Shown here piece after piece: positions 1-10,491 of a stretch of 64,000 nucleotides of DNA (within the stretch, counting starts at the first letter, position 1; each line of letters begins with the position of its first letter). The notes beneath the pieces were generated by a model. The model was given only the letters and a program-made list of their open reading frames with translations, did not search any database and had not been told where the DNA came from. The position numbers and the translations under genes are program-made. Source of the stretch: Ralstonia soli. Its GTDB lineage: Bacteria > Pseudomonadota > Gammaproteobacteria > Burkholderiales > Burkholderiaceae. Location: positions 1-64,000 of the forward strand of contig NZ_JAMXHT010000009.1 in assembly GCF_023955655.1 (NCBI RefSeq). Reading direction: 5' to 3'.

Positions 1-2
1 TG

Positions 3-188
3 CCGCAGGTCGCCATTTTGGGTGTGACGCGCGTGGCCAAGCGGGTCGTGGTCAAGGACGACAGCATCATGATCGCGCCCATGATGGGCCTGCATCTGAT
101 CTTCGATCACCGCGCGGTGGACGGCTATCCGGCCGCGCGCTTCCTGACCGATCTGAAGACGCGGCTGGAAACCGTCGAAGGCCTGTGA
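3..188 (+). CDS. 2-oxo acid dehydrogenase E2 component, C-terminal fragment
   Basis: This is the last 61 residues of a dihydrolipoamide acyltransferase; the start lies outside the window. The family transfers an acyl group from E1-bound lipoate to CoA in the core of a 2-oxo acid or acetoin dehydrogenase complex. The fragment carries the catalytic signature DHRAVDG (His at fragment residue 36) and the usual C-terminal run after it, ending in TGA at 186-188. The next gene, a lipoate-ligase homologue, starts in the stop codon. With an AcoR-type activator downstream, the acetoin dehydrogenase E2 (AcoC) is the best guess. The pyruvate or branched-chain E2 cannot be excluded from this fragment. Confidence 0.85.
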   Translation, partial: PQVAILGVTRVAKRVVVKDDSIMIAPMMGLHLIFDHRAVDGYPAARFLTDLKTRLETVEGL

Positions 189-970
189 TGCTCGCCCCCG
201 CCTTTCTCTCCGATGGCATCCACTGCGCAGACGAGCAGGATTGGAACCGCGCGCAGCTTGCGCAACCGGTCCTGCGGCCCGCTGTGCGGTTGTGGACGTA
301 TGCCGCGCCCGGTGTCGTCCTGGGGCGTGCGCAGGCGGCGTTGCATCCGGGCATGGCAGGCGGTGCCACGCCGGTGGTCGTGCGCGATGCCGGCGGCGGT
401 GCGGTGCTGGCCGGGCCGTGGATGTTGTCGGCGTCGATCGTCCTACCGGCCGATCACCCGTTGGTGGCCGGCACCGGCACGGTATCGAGTTACCGCTGGC
501 TGGGGGTGCTGCATGCGGGGCTGCTGCGCGATCTCGGCATCCCCGCCTATGCGGTGCCGCCCGAAGAGTTGCAGATGGCACCGCCGGACCGGTCGCTCAA
601 GTGGGCCTGCTTCGGTGGGCTGTCGCCGTGGGAGGTGGTGGTCGGACAACGCAAGATCGTCGGCCTTGCGCAGGTGCGGCGGCGCACGGGTGTGCTGCTG
701 ACGTGCGGCACGCTCATCTCGCCGCCGGACTGGCCGCTGCTGTGCGCGGCATTGGGCGCGAGCCCGGCCGACGCGCAGCGCCTGCAGGCCTGCACCACGT
801 CGTGCACCGAGCAACTCGGTGTGCCGCTGATGGCCACCGTGCTGGCAGAAGGTCTGCATCACATGCTCGTCGATGTGCTCGGCGAACACGACCCCACCAA
901 TCCATCCCAGCCTTCCCGCCGCGCGTGGCATACGGCGCAGGCAACCCTGTCCGCTGCGGCGGGCCCGTGA
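188..970 (+). CDS. lipoate-protein ligase A family protein
   Basis: A 260-residue protein of the biotin/lipoate ligase (BPL_LplA_LipB) fold. Visible motifs are the glycine-rich loop RDAGGG at residues 66-71 and KIVGLAQ at 156-162, whose lysine is the expected lipoyl-adenylate contact. The family attaches lipoate or octanoate to lipoyl domains such as those of E2 proteins. The ATG at 188 overlaps the E2 stop codon (TGATG); a GTG at 185 is also possible. This coupling suggests that it lipoylates the neighbouring E2. The protein is shorter than E. coli LplA (about 337 residues) and lacks its C-terminal accessory domain, so it could be an octanoyl or lipoyl transferase rather than a complete ligase. 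Confidence 0.8.
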   Translation: MLAPAFLSDGIHCADEQDWNRAQLAQPVLRPAVRLWTYAAPGVVLGRAQAALHPGMAGGATPVVVRDAGGGAVLAGPWMLSASIVLPADHPLVAGTGTVSSYRWLGVLHAGLLRDLGIPAYAVPPEELQMAPPDRSLKWACFGGLSPWEVVVGQRKIVGLAQVRRRTGVLLTCGTLISPPDWPLLCAALGASPADAQRLQACTTSCTEQLGVPLMATVLAEGLHHMLVDVLGEHDPTNPSQPSRRAWHTAQATLSAAAGP

Positions 971-1044
971 GCCCACGGTCAACGTTGTGCATTTCAACAA
1001 GATAAGGCGCGCACTGTGCTCGCCCACAAAAGGAGGCAACCAAT

Positions 1045-1617
1045 ATGAAACCCACGCCAGCCGCTGGCTCTGCCATGCGCGTTTTGGACAAGCAACCGAA
1101 GGTGTCGCGCCGGGGTTTTCTACGCGGCAGCGGCTTGGCCGCCATCAGCGTCACGGTCGTTCCCGCGGCCATCGCGGCCAGCAAGGATGTGGCGGTTGAG
1201 CAGAGCTTTCCGCGCCTGGGCATGGCCGCCGGCAAGACCCTGTTGCGCATGGCGCGCGACATCTATCCGCACGACAAGCTGGCCGAGAAGTTCTACGTCG
1301 AGGCCGTCGCGCCGTATGACGCGGCAGCAGCCAAGGACCCGGCGGTGAAGACGCTGCTGACCGATGGCGTGCACGATCTGGATCAACGCGCCAAGCAACG
1401 GTACGGCGTGCCCTACGTCCAGGTGAAGACCGAGGACCAGCGTGTCGCGCTGCTCAAGGACATCGAGGCCACACCCTTCTTCAAGAAGGTCCAGGGCGAT
1501 CTGGTCACTGGTCTCTACAACAACAAGAAGCTGTGGCCGCTGTTCGGCTACGAGGGTTCGTCGTGGCAGAAGGGCGGCTACCTGAACCGCGGCTTTGACG
1601 ACATCGACTGGCTCTGA
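1045..1617 (+). CDS. Tat-exported dehydrogenase small subunit (gluconate 2-dehydrogenase subunit 3-like)
   Basis: A 190-residue protein with a twin-arginine signal: SRRGFLRG at residues 21-28, then a hydrophobic stretch to about residue 45. A near-consensus Shine-Dalgarno AGGAGG at 1031-1036 supports the ATG at 1045; a second ATG at 1075 would still keep the twin arginine. The mature part resembles the small subunit that accompanies membrane-associated GMC flavoprotein dehydrogenases such as gluconate 2-dehydrogenase. The flavoprotein gene follows 34 bp downstream and has no signal of its own, so this subunit probably carries it through the Tat system. No cytochrome c subunit is encoded next to the pair, so the electron acceptor is unclear. 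Confidence 0.8.
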   Translation: MKPTPAAGSAMRVLDKQPKVSRRGFLRGSGLAAISVTVVPAAIAASKDVAVEQSFPRLGMAAGKTLLRMARDIYPHDKLAEKFYVEAVAPYDAAAAKDPAVKTLLTDGVHDLDQRAKQRYGVPYVQVKTEDQRVALLKDIEATPFFKKVQGDLVTGLYNNKKLWPLFGYEGSSWQKGGYLNRGFDDIDWL

Positions 1618-1651
1618 GCCTCGGCGCATAAAAAATACGGAGACAAGCATC

Positions 1652-3232
1652 ATGACGGATCAGGCAAAGTTTTCCCTCGACGATGACAGCGTCGTCGTGA
1701 TCGTCGGCTCGGGCGCGGGCGGCGGCACACTCGCCAACGAGCTGGCACAGCGCGGTGTCAAATGCGTGGTGCTGGAAGCGGGCAAGCACTACACGCAGGC
1801 CGATTTCGAGAACGACGAATGGGCCATGTTCAACAAGATCTCGTGGCTCGACAAGCGCATCTCGGCGGGGGGCTGGCACCACACCAAGACGTATCCCAAC
1901 CTGCCGGCCTGGATCGTGAAGGGCGTGGGCGGTTCCACGGTGCACTGGTCTGGCGTGGCACTGCGTTTTCAGGAGCACGACTTCCACACCCGCACGACCT
2001 ACGGCGCCATCGACGGGGCCAACGTGCTGGACTGGCCCATCACGCTGGCCGAGCTGGAGCCGTATTACGAGCTGGCCGAGAAGAAGATGGGCGTATGCGG
2101 CACCAAGGCCAGCGGCCTGCCGCCCATGCCGCCGAACAACCACTACAAGGTGATCGAGGCAGGTGCAAGGAAGGTCGGCTACAAGCACATCGTGCGCCCC
2201 GCCGCTTCGAACTCCGAGCCGTACGACGGCCGCCCCGGCTGCATGCAGATCGGTTTTTGCATGCAGGGCTGCAAGATCGGTGCGAAATGGTCAACGCTCT
2301 ACACCGAAGTGCCGCGCGCGCAGGCTACGGGCAAGGTCGAGCTGCGGCCCGAGTCGATGGTGCTGCAGATCCAGCATGACAAGCAGGGCCGTGCGAATGG
2401 CGTGCTCTACGTCGACAACCAGGGCCGCAAGCAACTGCAGAAGGCGCGCGTGGTCTGCGTGGCGGGCAACTCCATCGAGTCGCCCCGGCTGTTGCTGAAC
2501 TCGGCATCGAGCCTGTTCCCGAATGGGATGGCCAACTCGTCCGGGCAGGTGGGCAAGAACTACATGAACCACGCCACGGCCGCAGCGGTGTCGATCCACA
2601 AGAAGCCGGTCTACATGTACCGCGGCTTCGACATCGCAGCGGTGGTGGCCGATGAGGTGCCGCTCAACACCAAGCGCGGGTTTGTCGGCGGGTATTACCT
2701 CGAAGGGCTGGCGCTTCACCTGCCGTACACCGCCGCGTTCATGAAGCCGGGGGGCTGGGGGCGCGACTTCACCTCGGCCATGGAGATGTACGACCACATG
2801 AGCTGCGTTTGGGTGTGCGGCGAAGACCTGGCGCGCGAGCAGAACACCATCACGCTGCACCCCACGGAGAAAGATCAGTACGGCCTGCCCATTCCCATCG
2901 TTACCAAGACCTATCACGAGAACGACGACAAGATCGCGGCCCATGGCCTCGTGCAATGGCGCAAGGTGTCGGAGGCGGTGGGCGCGACGCGTGTGATCGA
3001 CATGCCCGCCTATCCGGCCAGCCACAACATGGGTACCAATCGCATGAGCGCGAAGGCCAGCGACGGCGTGGTCAATAAGTGGGGCCAGGCGCACGACGTG
3101 AAGAACCTGTTCATCTCGGACGGCAGCCAGTTCACGTCCAGTTCGGCGGCCAACCCGACGCTCACCATCGTGGCGCTGGCAATCCGGCAGGCGGAATACA
3201 TTGCCGGGGCATTGAACCGGAAGGAAATCTAA
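1652..3232 (+). CDS. GMC family FAD-dependent oxidoreductase
   Basis: A 526-residue glucose-methanol-choline family dehydrogenase. The FAD dinucleotide loop GSGAGG is at residues 19-24, followed by VVLEAG. The C-terminal GMC block has the expected catalytic His458 (in SHNMGTNRM) and Asn501 (in ANPTLT). It resembles the flavoprotein of membrane gluconate or sorbitol dehydrogenases, which oxidise alcohols or sugar acids in the periplasm and feed electrons to the respiratory chain. It has no signal peptide and is likely exported with the Tat-tagged subunit upstream. The substrate cannot be read from sequence. The position between an E2 gene and an AcoR-type activator suggests an alcohol linked to acetoin, such as 2,3-butanediol (inference only). 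The start at 1652 fits the family N-terminus; an in-frame upstream start at 1595 overlaps the previous gene. Confidence 0.88.
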   Translation: MTDQAKFSLDDDSVVVIVGSGAGGGTLANELAQRGVKCVVLEAGKHYTQADFENDEWAMFNKISWLDKRISAGGWHHTKTYPNLPAWIVKGVGGSTVHWSGVALRFQEHDFHTRTTYGAIDGANVLDWPITLAELEPYYELAEKKMGVCGTKASGLPPMPPNNHYKVIEAGARKVGYKHIVRPAASNSEPYDGRPGCMQIGFCMQGCKIGAKWSTLYTEVPRAQATGKVELRPESMVLQIQHDKQGRANGVLYVDNQGRKQLQKARVVCVAGNSIESPRLLLNSASSLFPNGMANSSGQVGKNYMNHATAAAVSIHKKPVYMYRGFDIAAVVADEVPLNTKRGFVGGYYLEGLALHLPYTAAFMKPGGWGRDFTSAMEMYDHMSCVWVCGEDLAREQNTITLHPTEKDQYGLPIPIVTKTYHENDDKIAAHGLVQWRKVSEAVGATRVIDMPAYPASHNMGTNRMSAKASDGVVNKWGQAHDVKNLFISDGSQFTSSSAANPTLTIVALAIRQAEYIAGALNRKEI

Positions 3233-3374
3233 GCCAGCCAACCCGGTTGCCATTGCGTTGCGGCATCCGGGTAAATCGATTAGCGTAGAACCGCATCTGC
3301 CCTCGTCCAAAGGCCGGCAAAGACCGGCGGCGCGGGCTTCGCACCCTACAAATGCGGCGGCTAAGGAGACAGTC

Positions 3375-5330
<1,956 letters not shown>

Positions 5331-5423
5331 GGAAGCGAGGGGCTTGCGTCTCAGGCTGGACGAGCGATGCGGATGAGGGAGGGGGGAGCCGGTCGAATGC
5401 CAGTTCGTGGTGGGCAGAAATGC

Positions 5424-5460
5424 AAAAAGGGTTACAGGCAGAACCTGTAACCCTTTTTTT
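5424..5460. terminator. bidirectional intrinsic terminator
   Basis: A 15-bp stem (AAAAAGGGTTACAGG paired with CCTGTAACCCTTTTT) with a 5-nt loop is flanked by A-runs on one side and T-runs on the other. It can therefore end both the activator gene on the plus strand and the tRNA-Thr transcript on the minus strand. Confidence 0.9.
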
Positions 5461-5464
5461 ATTC

Positions 5465-5540
5465 TGGTGCCGCTGACCGGAATCGAACTGGTGACCTTCG
5501 CATTACGAATGCGCTGCTCTACCGACTGAGCTACAGCGGC
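5465..5540 (-). tRNA. tRNA-Thr (anticodon CGT)
   Basis: A 76-nt tRNA including an encoded CCA. Acceptor arms GCCGCTG and CAGCGGC pair, the D arm is GCTC...GAGC, the anticodon loop TTCGTAA gives CGT, and the T-loop is TTCGATT. The anticodon arm is nearly identical to that of E. coli tRNA-Thr(CGU), and it reads ACG codons. Confidence 0.95.
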
Positions 5541-5553
5541 GTCGGAAACAGCG

Positions 5554-5583
5554 ATTCTAACAGAACTTTTTGTTGCCCTGCAA
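5554..5583 (-). promoter_or_regulatory. sigma-70-like promoter for tRNA-Thr
   Basis: On the minus strand TTGCAG (5583-5578) and TAGAAT (5559-5554) are separated by 18 bp and end 13 bp before the first base of the tRNA. The short gap between fbp and the tRNA leaves little room for another arrangement. Confidence 0.6.
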
Positions 5584-5616
5584 GAGCCGCTGAAACACTG
5601 ACCTTACACGGCGTGG

Positions 5617-6633
5617 TTACGCCGTCTTGCCCGCTTCGAGGTGGTACTGCGTGACACGATCCACTTCGTTCTTCGAGCCCAGCACCACGGCCACACGCTG
5701 GTGCAGCTTCTCGGGCTGGATATCCAGGATGCGCTGCTCGCCGTTGGTGGCCGCGCCGCCGGCCTGTTCCACCAGGAAGGCCATCGGGTTGGCTTCGTAC
5801 ATCAGGCGCAGCTTGCCGGCCTTGCCCGGCTCGCGCTTGTCCCAGGGGTACATGAAGATGCCGCCGCGCGTCAGGATGCGATGCACGTCAGCCACCATCG
5901 AGGCAATCCAGCGCATGTTGAAATCCTTGCCGCGCGGGCCTTCGGTGCCGGCCAGGCATTCGTCGATGTAGCGGCGCACGGGCGGGGCCCAGTGGCGCAT
6001 GTTCGACATGTTGATGGCGAATTCCTTCGTGTCGGCCGGAATCTTCACGTCGCGGCTGCTGAGGATGAAGCTGCCGACTTCGCGGTCGAGCGTGAACATG
6101 TGAACGCCGTTGCCGACGGTCAGCACCAGCGTGGTCTGCGGGCCGTACACGGCGTAGCCGGCAGCGACCTGCTTGGCGCCGGGCTGCATGAAATCAGCTT
6201 CGGTCACGGCTTCGCCGGCCTTGGGCATGTGCAGCACCGAGAAGATCGTGCCGATCGACACGTTCACGTCGATGTTGGACGAGCCGTCGAGCGGATCGAA
6301 CAGCAGCAGGTATTCGCCCTTCGGGTAGCGGTGCGGAATCTCGTAGAACGACTCCATCTCTTCCGAGGCCATGGCGGCCAGGTTGCCGCCGTATTCGTTG
6401 GCTTCGAGCAGGACTTCGTTGGCGATCACGTCCAGCTTCTGCTGGGTTTCGCCTTGCACGTTGCCGGTGCCGGCTGAGCCGAGCACGCCGGCAAGGGCGC
6501 CCTTGTTGATGCTGTGCGAGATCGCCTTGCAGGCGCGCGCCACGACTTCGAGCAGCAGGCGCAGCTCGGCCGGGATGGTGTTGTGCTCGCGCTGTTCTTC
6601 GATCAGGTAGCGGGTGAGGTTGATGCGCTTCAT
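5617..6633 (-). CDS. fbp: class I fructose-1,6-bisphosphatase
   Basis: A 338-residue cytosolic enzyme that hydrolyses fructose-1,6-bisphosphate to fructose-6-phosphate in gluconeogenesis. The metal-binding signature FDPLDGSSN is at residues 112-120 with the expected acidic residues, and the length is normal for proteobacterial class I enzymes. The start [10 protein letters not shown] matches the family. It is followed by the tRNA-Thr gene on the same strand and preceded by pepN, 51 bp upstream, so cotranscription with pepN is possible. Confidence 0.97.
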   Translation of the reverse strand: MKRINLTRYLIEEQREHNTIPAELRLLLEVVARACKAISHSINKGALAGVLGSAGTGNVQGETQQKLDVIANEVLLEANEYGGNLAAMASEEMESFYEIPHRYPKGEYLLLFDPLDGSSNIDVNVSIGTIFSVLHMPKAGEAVTEADFMQPGAKQVAAGYAVYGPQTTLVLTVGNGVHMFTLDREVGSFILSSRDVKIPADTKEFAINMSNMRHWAPPVRRYIDECLAGTEGPRGKDFNMRWIASMVADVHRILTRGGIFMYPWDKREPGKAGKLRLMYEANPMAFLVEQAGGAATNGEQRILDIQPEKLHQRVAVVLGSKNEVDRVTQYHLEAGKTA

Positions 6634-6684
6634 GGGTTCTCCTGAGACGGGCGCGATTTTACGATATCTGACGTTTGCATCCCG

Positions 6685-9387
6685 TCAGGCCAGTGCCTTG
6701 CCGACGATCTCGCGCACGTCGCGCGAGAGGCTGGGGTGGGCTGCCACGCGCTTGAGCGCGTCCTGCATGGCATCGCGCAGCGCCGGCACGTATTTGCGCC
6801 AGCGGTCGAGCGCGCGCGCCAGACGGGCGGACACCTGCGGGTTGATGGCGTCCAGCGCCAGCACCTGCTCGGCCCAGTACGCATAGCCGGAGCCGTCGGC
6901 AGCGTGGAACTGCGCCGGGTTGCCAGAGCAGAAGCTGAAGATCAGCGAGCGGGCGCGGTTCGGGTTGCGCAGCGTGAAGGCCGGATGCGCCATCAGCGCG
7001 CGCACGGTTTCCAGCGTGGGCTTGCCGGCACCGCCCGGCTGCATCGCCTGCAGCGAGAACCACTTGTCGATGACCAGGGCGTCGTCCGCAAAGCGTGTGT
7101 AGAAGTCGGCCAATGCGGCTTCGCGGCCCGGAGCGTAGCTGGCGACCATTGCCGAAAGGGCACCCATGCGGTCGGTCATGTTGGTGGCGCGGGCGTATTG
7201 CTGTTCGGCCAGGGCTAGCGCTTCGGGCGCCTCGGTCTCGACCAGATAGCCCAGAGCGATGTTCTTGAGCGCGCGCTTGCCGGCGGACACCGCATCAGGC
7301 GAATAGGCACCTTCGGTCAGGTTGTTCTGGTAGGCGTGCAGCAGTTCGGCGTTGAGGGCTTCGGCCAGCGTGCGGCGCAGCGTGCGGCGCGCGGTGTGGA
7401 TGGCGGCCGGGTCGGCCACATCCATGCGCTCCGCCAGGTAGCTTTCGGCCGGCAGGATCAGCATCTGCTCGCGGAAGGCCGGGTCGAGCGTGGCGTCGGC
7501 TACCACGGCGCGCAGGGCTTCCACCAGCGCAGGGTCGACCGCTGGCGCGCGGCCATGCTGGATGTCGGCCACCATGCGCAGCAGCGTGTCGGTGGCCAGG
7601 CGCTGGCCGGCTTCCCAGCGGTTGAACGGATCGGAATCGTGCGCGAGCTGGAAGGTGAGCTGCTCGGTCGTGTAGCCGTATTCGACGATGACTGGTGCCG
7701 AGAAATTGCGCAGCAGCGAGGGCAGCGGCGCTTTGGCCACGTCTTCGAAGACGAAGGTCTGCTTGGCCTGCGTGAAGTCGAGCACGCGCGTGGTTGCGGG
7801 TTGGGTCGATGCGGTTTCACCGCGCAGGCGCAGTGGCAAGTCGCGGCCTTGTGCATCGATCAGGCCCACCGCAAACGGAATGTGGAACGGCTGCTTCTGG
7901 ATGCCACTGTTCACTTCGATACCGACCGGCTCGCAACGCTGGCGCAGTGTGAGTGTGTAGGTGTGCGTGGCCGCATCGTGATGGCCTTCCACGGCAACGA
8001 CCGGCGTGCCGGCCTGGCTATACCAGCGGCCGAATTGCGTGAGGTCGCGGCCATTGGCATCCGCCATGGCAGCGCGGAAGTCGTCGCAGGTGACGGCTTG
8101 GCCGTCGTGGCGTTGGAAGTATAGGTCCATGCCTTTGCGGAAGCCGTCGCGGCCCAGCAGGGTCTGGTACATGCGCACGACCTCCGCGCCTTTCTCATAC
8201 ACGGTGACGGTGTAGAAGTTATTGATCTCTTCGTAGCTGTCGGGGCGCACCGGGTGGGCCATCGGGCCCGCGTCTTCCGGAAACTGTGCCTGGCGCAGCA
8301 GGCGCACGTCTTCAATGCGCTTGACGGCGCGCGCGCTCGCCGCTGCCGCTTCGTTGCCAGCCTGTGCTGCCATGTCGGCGGAGAACTCCTGATCGCGGAA
8401 TACGGTCAGGCCTTCCTTCAGGCTCAGTTGGAACCAATCGCGGCAGGTGACGCGGTTGCCTGTCCAATTGTGGAAGTACTCGTGGCCCACCACCGACTCG
8501 ATGTTGGCGAAGTCCACATCGGTGGCGGTCTCGGCATTGGCCAGCACGTACTTCGTGTTGAAAATGTTCAGGCCCTTGTTCTCCATCGCGCCCATGTTGA
8601 AGTCGCCCACGGCGACGATCATGAAGCGATCGAGGTCGAGTTCCAGCCCGAAGCGGCGCTCGTCCCAATGGATCGAGTGGATGAGCGAGTCCATCGCGTG
8701 GCGCGTCTTGCCCAGGTCTTGCGCCTCAACCCACACCTGCAGCAGCTTCTCCTTGCCCGAGGCGGACTGGATACGCTCTTCGATGCATTCGAGCTTGCCC
8801 GCCACCAGCGCGAACAGGTACGACGGCTTCTTGAACGGGTCGTGCCACACGGCTTCGTGTCGGCTGTCCGGCAGGTCGCGCTTCGACACGAGGTTGCCGT
8901 TGGACAGCAGCACGGGGTAGTCCGCCTTCGACGCACGCAACGTCACGGTGTACACCGTCATCACGTCAGGCCGGTCGAGGAAGTAGGTGATCTTGCGAAA
9001 GCCCTCCGCCTCGCACTGCGTGAAGAAGTTGCCGTTGGACACGTACAGCCCCATCAGCGACGAGTTGGCGGCGGGATTGCAGTAGGTGGTGAGCTCGAGC
9101 GTGAAACTGGCGCCAACCTCGGCCGGGACGGCGTCGATGGTGAGCGTGTCGTCGTCGGTGTGCAGGCCGGACACGGCTTGGCCATCCACCGTTGCGCCCG
9201 CCAGTTCCAGCCCTTCGCCTGCCAGCACGAGCGGCTTGCCGGCGTCCGTGCGCGTCATGCGCATGCGGTTGACGACGCGGGTGCGCTCGGGCACAAGGTC
9301 GATCTCCAGCGCCACTTCGTCGATGCGGAAGGCAGGGGCGGTGTAGTCCTTGCGGTAAATCGTCACGGCGGTATCGGTGCGCAACAT
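6685..9387 (-). CDS. pepN: aminopeptidase N (M1 family)
   Basis: A 900-residue zinc aminopeptidase that removes N-terminal residues from peptides in the cytoplasm. The M1 signatures are present: GAMEN near residue 264 and HEYFHNWTG near residue 300, followed by the downstream zinc ligand Glu in the LKEGLTVF block. Length is close to E. coli PepN (870). The start at 9387 is preferred because GAGG lies about 9 nt upstream; an ATG at 9396 has that GAGG too close. It is divergent from the DUF4136 lipoprotein gene. Confidence 0.95.
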   Translation of the reverse strand: MLRTDTAVTIYRKDYTAPAFRIDEVALEIDLVPERTRVVNRMRMTRTDAGKPLVLAGEGLELAGATVDGQAVSGLHTDDDTLTIDAVPAEVGASFTLELTTYCNPAANSSLMGLYVSNGNFFTQCEAEGFRKITYFLDRPDVMTVYTVTLRASKADYPVLLSNGNLVSKRDLPDSRHEAVWHDPFKKPSYLFALVAGKLECIEERIQSASGKEKLLQVWVEAQDLGKTRHAMDSLIHSIHWDERRFGLELDLDRFMIVAVGDFNMGAMENKGLNIFNTKYVLANAETATDVDFANIESVVGHEYFHNWTGNRVTCRDWFQLSLKEGLTVFRDQEFSADMAAQAGNEAAAASARAVKRIEDVRLLRQAQFPEDAGPMAHPVRPDSYEEINNFYTVTVYEKGAEVVRMYQTLLGRDGFRKGMDLYFQRHDGQAVTCDDFRAAMADANGRDLTQFGRWYSQAGTPVVAVEGHHDAATHTYTLTLRQRCEPVGIEVNSGIQKQPFHIPFAVGLIDAQGRDLPLRLRGETASTQPATTRVLDFTQAKQTFVFEDVAKAPLPSLLRNFSAPVIVEYGYTTEQLTFQLAHDSDPFNRWEAGQRLATDTLLRMVADIQHGRAPAVDPALVEALRAVVADATLDPAFREQMLILPAESYLAERMDVADPAAIHTARRTLRRTLAEALNAELLHAYQNNLTEGAYSPDAVSAGKRALKNIALGYLVETEAPEALALAEQQYARATNMTDRMGALSAMVASYAPGREAALADFYTRFADDALVIDKWFSLQAMQPGGAGKPTLETVRALMAHPAFTLRNPNRARSLIFSFCSGNPAQFHAADGSGYAYWAEQVLALDAINPQVSARLARALDRWRKYVPALRDAMQDALKRVAAHPSLSRDVREIVGKALA

Positions 9388-9541
9388 CGGTAACATCCTC
9401 GTAGCGGAACGCAAAAGACCATTGTACTCAGGCCCTCGGCGGGAATCTTCCAGGCGGCGCGCGACTCTGACCAACAGGCCGTGCGCAGCCAGTTCCGGGC
9501 GTGCAAAGCCATCTGTCTGATTGAGAGTAGGGGGAATTTCT

Positions 9542-10186
9542 ATGTGGAAGTGGATCAAGACATCGGGCATCTGGCCGATGGCCGGCGCGCTGATGGCGGC
9601 CAGCCTGCTGGCGGGCTGCGCGAGCACGGTCACCAGTCAGGTGACGGCCTTCAGGCAGCCCGGCTGGAACGACGCCCCGCCGCGCACCTACGCGTTCGAG
9701 CGTACCGCAGCGCAGCAGAACGACCTGGAGCGTCAGACCTACGAGGCCTGGACGTCCGACCAGCTTGCTGCCCACGGCTTTACCACCGCCCCGCGCGCCA
9801 GCGCACGCTATCTCGTTCGGCTGGACTACTCGACGGCCACGCGCCTTGTGCAGGTGCGCCAGCCGGTGTACCCCGATCCGTACCTGGGCCCAGGCCCGTG
9901 GGGGCCGTGGCGCAGCCCGTGGGGGCCTTGGGGCCCGTGGGGTCCGCAATATGTCGATACCAACGTGCAGGTGCCGTTCTATGCCTATCACGTCGACATC
10001 GACGAAGCCGCCACCGGCAAGCGCGTGTATCAGGTGACGGCGCAGACGCAGGGCGGGGACGGCTCGCTCGCCGCCGTCATGCCGTACCTGATCCGCAGCG
10101 CGTTCGCCAATTTCCCGGCGCCGAACGCGCAGCCGGTGCTCGTCGAGCTGCCGGTTGATCCATCGGTGAAACCGGCACCTAAGTAG
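9542..10186 (+). CDS. DUF4136 family lipoprotein
   Basis: A 214-residue predicted lipoprotein. A hydrophobic N-terminus ends in the lipobox LLAGC (acylated Cys near residue 25). The body resembles the DUF4136 family, whose members are envelope lipoproteins of unknown function. Around residues 119-139 there is a run of short Gly-Pro-Trp units (GPWGPW and variants), encoded by a GC-rich imperfect DNA repeat, flanked by Tyr-rich sequence. The gene stands alone between divergent pepN and the maeB leader region. The start at 9542 follows a G-rich AGGGGG about 9 nt upstream. Confidence 0.82.
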   Translation: MWKWIKTSGIWPMAGALMAASLLAGCASTVTSQVTAFRQPGWNDAPPRTYAFERTAAQQNDLERQTYEAWTSDQLAAHGFTTAPRASARYLVRLDYSTATRLVQVRQPVYPDPYLGPGPWGPWRSPWGPWGPWGPQYVDTNVQVPFYAYHVDIDEAATGKRVYQVTAQTQGGDGSLAAVMPYLIRSAFANFPAPNAQPVLVELPVDPSVKPAPK

Positions 10187-10491
10187 TGCGCCTGAGTGGG
10201 CGTGGCGGCTGGTCTACGTTAAAATGCCTGACCTAATTTGTAGGCCGCCAGCCGTACCCCGCTTGAGCGTTGTCACCCCATCCCATCTCGCGCCGACCGC
10301 CACCCCTGGCCGGCGCCGCCTGCGCCCCGTCGCTACCCTTTTGACGGTGCACCGCAACGCTTGCGGCCTCACTCCCGGTTTCCCCCTGTTCCCACAGTTT
10401 TCTGCCACTCCGTGCCCGGGTGTCTCTGCCTGAGCGCGTGTGCGTCTCATCTGCGGAACGCCCCCATCAGGCCCCATCAGGATTCATCGAT
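10187..10491 (+). other. 305-bp region upstream of maeB, no gene recognised
   Basis: The sequence is C-rich and contains a possible -10 element (TAAAAT, 10220-10225) without a convincing -35. It probably holds the maeB promoter and 5' UTR. A GTG-initiated in-frame extension of maeB from 10420 is possible but looks unlike the protein family. No strong hairpin or small ORF with a ribosome-binding site was seen. Confidence 0.4.

Noticed and set aside
970..1044. Possible sigma-54 (-24/-12) promoter before the Tat small-subunit gene
   Set aside because: No TGGC-N-TTGC type pattern with correct spacing was found in this gap or before 3375.
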